Below the pieces are notes generated by a model. That model saw only the letters and a program-made list of their open reading frames with translations. It ran no database searches and was not told the origin of the DNA. Source: Lepus europaeus (lineage: Eukaryota > Chordata > Mammalia > Lagomorpha > Leporidae). From it: a DNA stretch of 64,000 nt. Location of the stretch: NCBI RefSeq assembly GCF_033115175.1, contig NC_084837.1:88114966-88178965 (forward strand), given 5' to 3'. Positions 58,046 through 64,000 of the stretch are shown piece by piece. The stretch's first letter is position 1; the number at the start of each line of letters is the position of its first letter. Both the position numbers and the translations under genes were made by a program.

Positions 58046-58497
58046 CTTTTTTTTTGTTTGTTTGTTCTAAATTATTTTTAAAAACTGTACCTGAGGTATT
58101 TTATTATAAAAAGTTGGTACTCATATACACATGCTAACATGAACTGAAAATTCATGTAGTTACTTCATGTTTTAGCTTGACCTTTAGTAAATCTTTAGCT
58201 TCCCTGATTTTGGCTGCTGTATTAGGAGATCCTCCCTTGTCTGGGTGATTTAAAAGCATAATTCCTCGATGTGCATCTCTTATTTTTCCTTTGTTGGCAG
58301 TAGGGCTTACACCTGGTATTAATGCTGCTCGTTTTGTCGTTTTGGGTTCAAACCCCCCTCTGTAATCGCCGCCACTGAAGGCCGATTTCGGGAGACTTTG
58401 AAGACCTGGCTCCATATGCTTCATAGCTTGCAACACATAACGGCCTGCAAATCCTGCAGCAGCAATGGTCAATCCGACCGCTACTGCACTGGCCACG
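58046..58497 (-). pseudogene. DNAJC19P: DNAJC19 (TIM14) processed pseudogene, unit 2 copy
   Basis: Intronless minus-strand match to DNAJC19 from [20 protein letters not shown] through [12 protein letters not shown], with 3' UTR and an A tail seen as the T run at 58048. The initiator is GTG rather than ATG, a few codons are missing after KHMEP, and a one-base loss near the C terminus replaces the normal end with VKLKHEVTT. Otherwise 114 codons are open, including the HPD of the J domain. Without an ATG it is unlikely to be translated from its original start. Shared with unit 1, so older than the duplication. Confidence 0.88.
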
Positions 58498-59705
58498 GCT
58501 TGGGCTCAGCTCCCCTGCCTGCACCGGGAGCACGGTACATCCCAGTCTGGGGGCCACAGCCACGAACCAGACGCCATTACCCCAAAACGAGGAGCCGCTA
58601 GCTACACTCACAAACAGCCCAAGCACAGGCTTCCCGTGGAATCCAGAAGCATTTTTACATGGGGGACAACTGTGGCCACACCCCGCCCTCTGGGGTCTCC
58701 AGCGTGGACCTCCTGAGGGAGAAGGGGCCTCTGGCAGTGCTGGTCGCCTTCTGGGCTTTCCTGTGCTCTGGCCTGCTGACCGGCTCTGCGCTGCCTGCCT
58801 CTTTGATGGAGCTCCATGTTGGATCTTGTCCACACCATCTGACACTTGCAAAGCAGCTTGCTACCCTGAGTGGGTGGGTGAGTGGGCACCCCTAGGCCTG
58901 CCCACTGCAGCATCGGGGTGGGGGAGGGGGCCGTGTGTCCCAGCCCCGGTTGAGCTGCCGTCACTCACCTTCACCGGGTGCCCTCTAGTCACCTCCCCAG
59001 GTGAAGTGCCTCTGTTTCATTCCTCTGAACACATGGCCATCACCTGTAGAGCTGTCCTGATTCCCTGGTGATGGCCCCAGCTAATAACCGGGGAGCCTGG
59101 CCTTCACCCCCATCATAGTCTATAAAATGGTCATAGTAACGCCCCACGCCTTGGACCTGGAGTGAGATCAAAAGGGACCCATGCAGGCCAAGCTGCTTTC
59201 CCAAGGCTGTGGTTGAGTGCCTGGAGGCAAACTGGGCCCCCTCTCCACCTAGGGTGTGTCAGCTCAGGAGGGGCTGCAGTTCTCAGATTGGAAACCTGCC
59301 CCCAGGTGCCCGGCCCTGGCAGTTCTAAGCACTGCTCGGCCAGGGGCTGCAAAGGCTGTTTAATTAGGGCCCAGCGGTGCCTCCAAGTTCAGGATTGCTA
59401 CCCATTTTACCCACATGGTTTGAATTTCTGCCAGTATAAGACACATGCACGTCAGACCAGAGACGGCCTTTTCTAAGGGGGCAACGTTGGGCTGGGAGGG
59501 CTGCTGACTTATTCCCTGAAACTCAGCGTTTTTAGCAGCCCCATCCACACCCATGGGTGTGAAGAATCCCAAAGGCGGGCTAATCCCATCTGGTCGCCCT
59601 AACCCTTTCAACCCAAGCGTTTATAAACGCGCTGCCCTCCACCTACTCCATCACTTCTGGACAACTTTTGGACAACTTTGCTTCCCGAGCTCCGAGATCC
59701 CACAG
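58498..59705. other. Upstream flank of DIS3L-like B
   Basis: Duplicate of 16146-17340 with few changes; no gene recognised. TTTATAAACGCG is kept at about 59621. Confidence 0.5.
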
Positions 59706-60570
59706 CAGCAGCAAGATGAGCGGCACAGAGGCTGGAAGACGGCCGCGGCTCACCCACTCCGGAGAGGCCGGGACGGCGGGTTCGGGGTCCAGCTCCTCGG
59801 ACTGCTGGAGAGCGGGCGAGAGCAACATGCTGGAGAAGACGGAGCGGCTGGTCACCGTGAACGCCGTCTACCGCTGGCCGCTGCGGGTCGTGAGAGAACA
59901 CTACCTGCGGCCCTGCGTGCCCTGCAGCAGCGCGCTGTGCTCCCAGCCCGAGCGCTGCCGCAACGGTCAGAGACGCTGCGGGGCCGGGCGGGCGGCGCCG
60001 GGAGGCCGCGCGGGGCGGGGCGGGCGGCGGGAGAGGCGCGGCCGCGGCTCCGAGGCGGGAGCGGCGCGGGCTCGGGCGCTCCGGACCGCTCGGCGCTGCG
60101 AGCCAGGCGCGCGCTCGTCGGCCGGGGCTCGGGGCGGGCGGCGCGGGCCTGCGGCGGCCAGGGCCGGAGCGGCCAGCCCCGCGCACGGGCTGAGGCGGCC
60201 TGCGGGCTCCGGCGCGCGCCGGGGCGCGGCAGAGGCTGGCGCCGCCCACTCGGCTGTGGGGGGAGGCCGCCTCCCGGCCGGGCGCGCGTGCCGGGCAGCT
60301 GGTGTGGAGCCGTGCGCGCCAGACCTCCCCCTCCGGGGCTCTCCGCGGCGACGCCGGGTGGCCGCCCCGCAGGGCACGGGGGGCGCAGCCGGGGCCCCTC
60401 CACGCAGCTCGGGCCAGGGCGGACAGCGCTGCGCGGCTCGTGGCTTGCACCGGGCAGCCCGCCCTGCCGGCCCTGGGCTTCCCTCCGAGCTGAGCTTGCG
60501 GGGCGTCCGCAGGTGTGCACGCTCGGACGTGGACAGCCGCCCACCCCGCGGAGCCCACATTTCTCGCAGC
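59705..60570 (+). promoter_or_regulatory. CpG island over exon 1 of DIS3L-like B
   Basis: Same island as at 17340. An 11-bp direct repeat (TTGGACAACTT) just upstream, at about 59668, is present here and not in unit 1. Confidence 0.78.
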
Positions 60571-62896
60571 TTGGAGACACCACGAAGCGGCCCAGTGCGG
60601 CTGACCCCGGGCCTGTCCCGTTATCTACACAGTTCTTGGAAGGTGTCTTGCCCCTGGGGAGGAGCGAGGGTTAAATGCTCTCTCTCTTGTGCTTTGTGTT
60701 TCAGTGGGCAAACTCTTACCTGCGGGGGTGACCCATTACATGGTCCCAGACAGCTCCGTTTTCCATTACTTTGACATCTTGGAAATGCCCGAATTGAAGG
60801 GAGTCATTTGGTTGCAGACGGTGACTGACGCTCTGCGTTCGGAAAGAGGGTGGAGGTATGTTTGTACTGTGTGGAAATGAGAAGGATCCTTAAGATAATG
60901 GTCAGTTTGTTAAAAATATGCATTAGCTGGATTGTTTACAGACTTTTCCAGATAGAATATTTTAAAGTGAGTGTGAAGTTGATTTTATTCAGACACAAAG
61001 ATGTAGATATTTTCTCATATCCAGGTTTAAATGCTGCTCCAGGCGTCATATTTCTGCTACTAAAATCAATGTGCTGTTCTATTCCCATTGCTAACACACT
61101 GCGAGCCTTTTCAACCTGTTTTCTAAAATATTTTTAATATTAAGGATTGCTTTCGAAGCCAATTCCTGTGACATTCACAGGCAAAGCATGGGTATTTAAA
61201 TGTCTTTTCTCTTGAACATCTCAAAGTGAGTGAACTTGATGAAAAAGGATTGGTTTTTCCACTGCTTAGTCCTGTCTCCCTTATACTGAATGTGAAAACC
61301 AGGGAGGAGCAGTTAGGAAAGCGGCTTCCAGGTGACCCCCTGGGCTTAGCACATAGTAAGCACCTCTTGAGCTCCTGTTCCGAGGCCTTGGGGCACACAG
61401 TCTTAGTCCCTCTTACTACAAACCTGTTGACTTCCAGGGATGAGATGAGAGGAGCAAGGTTGGGGCAGGTGTTTGCTGCTTGGGATGTTCTCACATATCA
61501 GAGTGCTTGGTTTGAGTCTGGCTCCTGCTGATTTGAGCCCTGGGAGGCTGCAGGAGGGGGCCCCTGCACCCAGATGGGAGATCCAGCTGAAACTTCTTTG
61601 GCCTGAGCAAGGCCTGGCCATTTTGACCATTTAGGGAGTAAACTGGTAGATGATAGATCATTTTGTCTCCTGCCTTTTTAAAAAAGACGTGGCATGTGAT
61701 TGGGCCCGAATACAATTTTTTTGTCCTCCGCCGTCTGAAGCTATTGCTGGGTTCTGGGGAGACCTGTTCAAGGTGCTGGGACGCTCCTAACCTGCCATGC
61801 ATGCAGGTTATTGAGCTCCATCAAGCGCACTGATCTGACTAGAAAATACAGCTAGGGTGGCTGCACTCTTCAGTTACAACCGAGAGCCCACACCTGTCGC
61901 CCACAGAGGGACTTGCTGTTTGCTGCCTGTCCTATTTCTGTTCCAGGCCATTTATTAATCTGTTTTGCCTGGCTGATAGGTAGCTGATGCAAGAAGCCTG
62001 CATGTATGGGAGTGAACCTGTTTTGGTTTTTGTTGTGTGTTTTGCTAAGTGTCAGGCAGGGTGGTGGTGGCTCTGTGGTACCCGGGTAAGCTTTGATGCA
62101 TCAGTTTCCGGAAGGCTGAACTTGAGATGCCTGGGGTCTAACGGGAAGGTGTGAAGCCAAAGCATGGCTGGGCTCTGAAGATGTCAGGTACCCACCTTAG
62201 CACTAACTGCCTTCACCTGCTCTGTACTAAGATGTCTTTATTTGAAAGTGACAGAGCTGGAGCTCCATGTCTCCCACAGGGGTGGAAGGCACCCAGGGAC
62301 TTGAGCCATCACTTGGCTTCCTCCCAAGCCACATAAGCAGGGAACTGGATTGGGGCAGAGTAGTCGGGTCTTGAAGCAGCTCTCAAGATGGACATGTACC
62401 ACAGCACTAACCCCTTGATCCCTTTAAAATAGGCAGATGTTTTCTGTGATTCTATACAACCTTAACTACTAAAAAGCACCTTCTTAGAAACTGGCTCTGT
62501 GAGACTTCATCATTGATTTATGGCACAGGCTAGTGTGGCTGGGATTCTCTCTCCTTTCCTAGGGCTGCCAGCAAGAAGTAAATTGTTAATGCTTCCCAAG
62601 GTACAAAAATACAAGTGGCTATACGCTGCTGGAAGGGACAGGTGGAGCTGGGCAGAAAAATCATACAAAAGCTACCACCCGGCTTCTGCTGTAAAAGACC
62701 TCGGCTTGGGTTGGCAAGATGGAGATGCGTGCCTGCTGTGCGTTGACTTGTCTCCCCCGTGGCACAGGTACTATAACAAGCTGCGGAGCCTCCTCAAGGA
62801 CCCGAGCCACGAGTGTGTACTCTTCGCAAACGAGTACCATGCTTCATGCTACCACGCTTGGGGAAAGCAAATGTTGAAGAAAGATTGGGAGAAAAG
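59716..62896 (+). CDS. DIS3L-like exonuclease paralogue, copy B, exons 1-3 (continues beyond the window)
   Basis: Exons 59716-59965, 60705-60855 and 62768-62896 have the same lengths, phases and splice sites as copy A. The 530 coding bases differ from copy A at six positions by my count: three silent and three replacing residues (R19G in exon 1, G to V in the THYM region of exon 2, E to G in the YHAW.KQ stretch of exon 3). The exon 2 valine agrees with remembered human DIS3L (DVTHY), so copy B looks ancestral there. No stop or splice defect is visible. Exon 4 would lie near 64235, outside the window, so completeness cannot be judged. Confidence 0.88.
61473..61690 (+). mobile_element. Old C-repeat SINE fragment (copy of 19110-19327)
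   Basis: Shared with unit 1. Confidence 0.7.
62232..62413 (-). mobile_element. Old C-repeat SINE fragment, reverse (copy of 19867-20052)
   Basis: Shared with unit 1. Confidence 0.7.
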
Positions 62897-64000
62897 GTAT
62901 GGTCATCTGCTGTGGTTTTCATGCGGGCATCTCTTGCTGCCTCATTGGAAGCTGATCTAAAACAGACCAGGAGTTTTTTAGGGGAACCATGATACTAAAA
63001 GCACATGATGTTGGCAGTTTAGATATGTCATTTGAATATGTAATGGAAATATTTTAGAAATCGGGATGAGGAAGATCTAGGTAGCCAGTGGGAGTTTGCC
63101 CCAGATCCTAACTGCAGGATAATGCAATGTTTGGGGCATGGGTGTGGGGACAAGGGGCCCTGCTTTGAAGCCAATAAGATAATCTCATTGTGTTGGGTAT
63201 GAGTTCTAAAGTCCCAGCTAGACCCACTGAACTGAAACTGCTAGATGACAATTCTGAAAGCTCTTGGAGAAAGTGCAGTGGCTTCATTGAGATCCATCCT
63301 AAGCAGCAGAGCCCAGCGCAAGCGCTTAGATAGGCAGTGTCTGGGTGGGAGCTATACCCAGAGATGGCGCTAGGACACGGTGGCCAGCTGAGTGACACGA
63401 GGCCCAGCTGCCACTGCGAAGTGGCCTCTGAGATGCCATGCAGAATGTGCCTCGAAGTCATCCCCGGTGCAGAGGCATTGGGCTCGCTGCTCCCAAAAGC
63501 TGGGACATTCCTGAGCGGTGTGGACTCTGTCTGGTGGCCACTCATCAAGGTGAGCCCAGGGTACAGGTGCTAGGCACACCAAAAGGAAACCTTACCGTGT
63601 AGAACATGTCATCTTTTCCTCGTACGACTGATCGCTATAGCTCTTAAACACGTCCGTTCTGCAAAGGCACCTAGGAATGGATCCATCCTGGGTGCTGTTG
63701 CAGCCCCAGGTTTTCTCAGGGGACAAGACCTGAGAGGAAAAAGCATTTCTCTCAACAGGGACCCCTGAGTACCACAGAAGTGCTTATCCACGTTGGGCTC
63801 TCTTGTGCTTACAACCCAGTCTTGGAAGCACAGCCTGGGTCTGAGAACTGTGTTCAAGTTCAAGTACTTTGCAGCCGATTTCTGGGCATTTTAGATGGTT
63901 CCGTTTCAGACTGCATCGTGGTCTTCAGCTGTTTGCAGCCTTGTCTTGTTAGCCAAAGATTCACCTGTAAATCTTGTAGGCTTCCCCAGGCATCGTGTGG
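62897..64000. other. Intron 3 of DIS3L-like B, 5' part
   Basis: Duplicate of 20534-21644; no recognised element. Confidence 0.6.

Larger units (their letters stand above)
60856..62767. other. Intron 2 of DIS3L-like B
   Basis: Duplicate of 18495-20404, with the same two old SINE fragments. Confidence 0.7.
38902..64000 (+). repeat. Tandem segmental duplication, unit 2 (truncated by window)
   Basis: Second copy of the unit in the same orientation, carrying the first three exons of DIS3L-like B before the window ends. Relative to unit 1 it has gained a provirus (40698-43581), a retrocopy fragment (52682-52821) and a SINE (57651-58010), and lost about 2.4 kb that unit 1 keeps at 6846-9215. It retains 55123-57567, which unit 1 lacks. 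Every SINE shared by the two units predates the duplication; the unit-specific insertions postdate it. Confidence 0.95.

Overview
The window is mammalian and almost certainly lagomorph, most likely European rabbit. It is packed with the lagomorph C-repeat SINE, which has a tRNA-like head, a CT-rich stretch and an AAATAAATAAATCTTT tail. Protein-coding signal is spread over short exons with GT-AG introns. There is no bacterial or viral-genome character.

The main structure is a direct tandem segmental duplication. Positions 1-38901 are one unit, and 38902-64000 are the beginning of the next unit, which runs off the right edge. Each unit carries a paralogue of DIS3L (cytoplasmic exosome 3'-5' exonuclease) on the + strand and, tail to tail with it, TIPIN-like exons on the - strand. 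This is the DIS3L-TIPIN order I recall from human chromosome 15. Copy A of the DIS3L-like gene (17351-33862) has 17 exons with compatible phases, canonical splice sites, an open frame of 1061 codons plus stop, and the four catalytic aspartates of the RNB domain. It differs from human DIS3L far more than a one-to-one mammalian orthologue should, so I read it as a diverged paralogue kept as a gene. Copy B (59716 onward) shows exons 1-3 before the window ends. Two TIPIN-like 3' exons lie at 35728-38971, and a cut copy of one of them sits at 1-70. The array therefore probably continues to the left as well.

The two units differ by later events. The largest is a betaretrovirus-like proviral fossil at 40698-43581, present only in unit 2. 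Its interior is mostly host-derived: it holds intronless pieces of PIGT (GPI transamidase subunit) and apparently the start of ZFTA, between a short gag start and a short 3' viral stretch. Other differences are a 2.4 kb deletion in unit 2, a 2.4 kb deletion in unit 1, a poly(A)-tailed retrocopy fragment with an 18 bp target-site duplication, and a young SINE. Both units share a DNAJC19 processed pseudogene and pieces of an older class I endogenous retrovirus.

Layout: 1-70 TIPIN-like exon fragment; 70-17340 repeat-rich intergenic DNA with ERV pieces; 17340-34150 DIS3L-like A; 35290-38971 TIPIN-like A; 38972-59700 second intergenic block with the host-gene-carrying provirus; 59716-64000 DIS3L-like B, 5' part. 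Family comparisons were made from memory and the copies were aligned by eye. SINE boundaries are good to about 10 bp.
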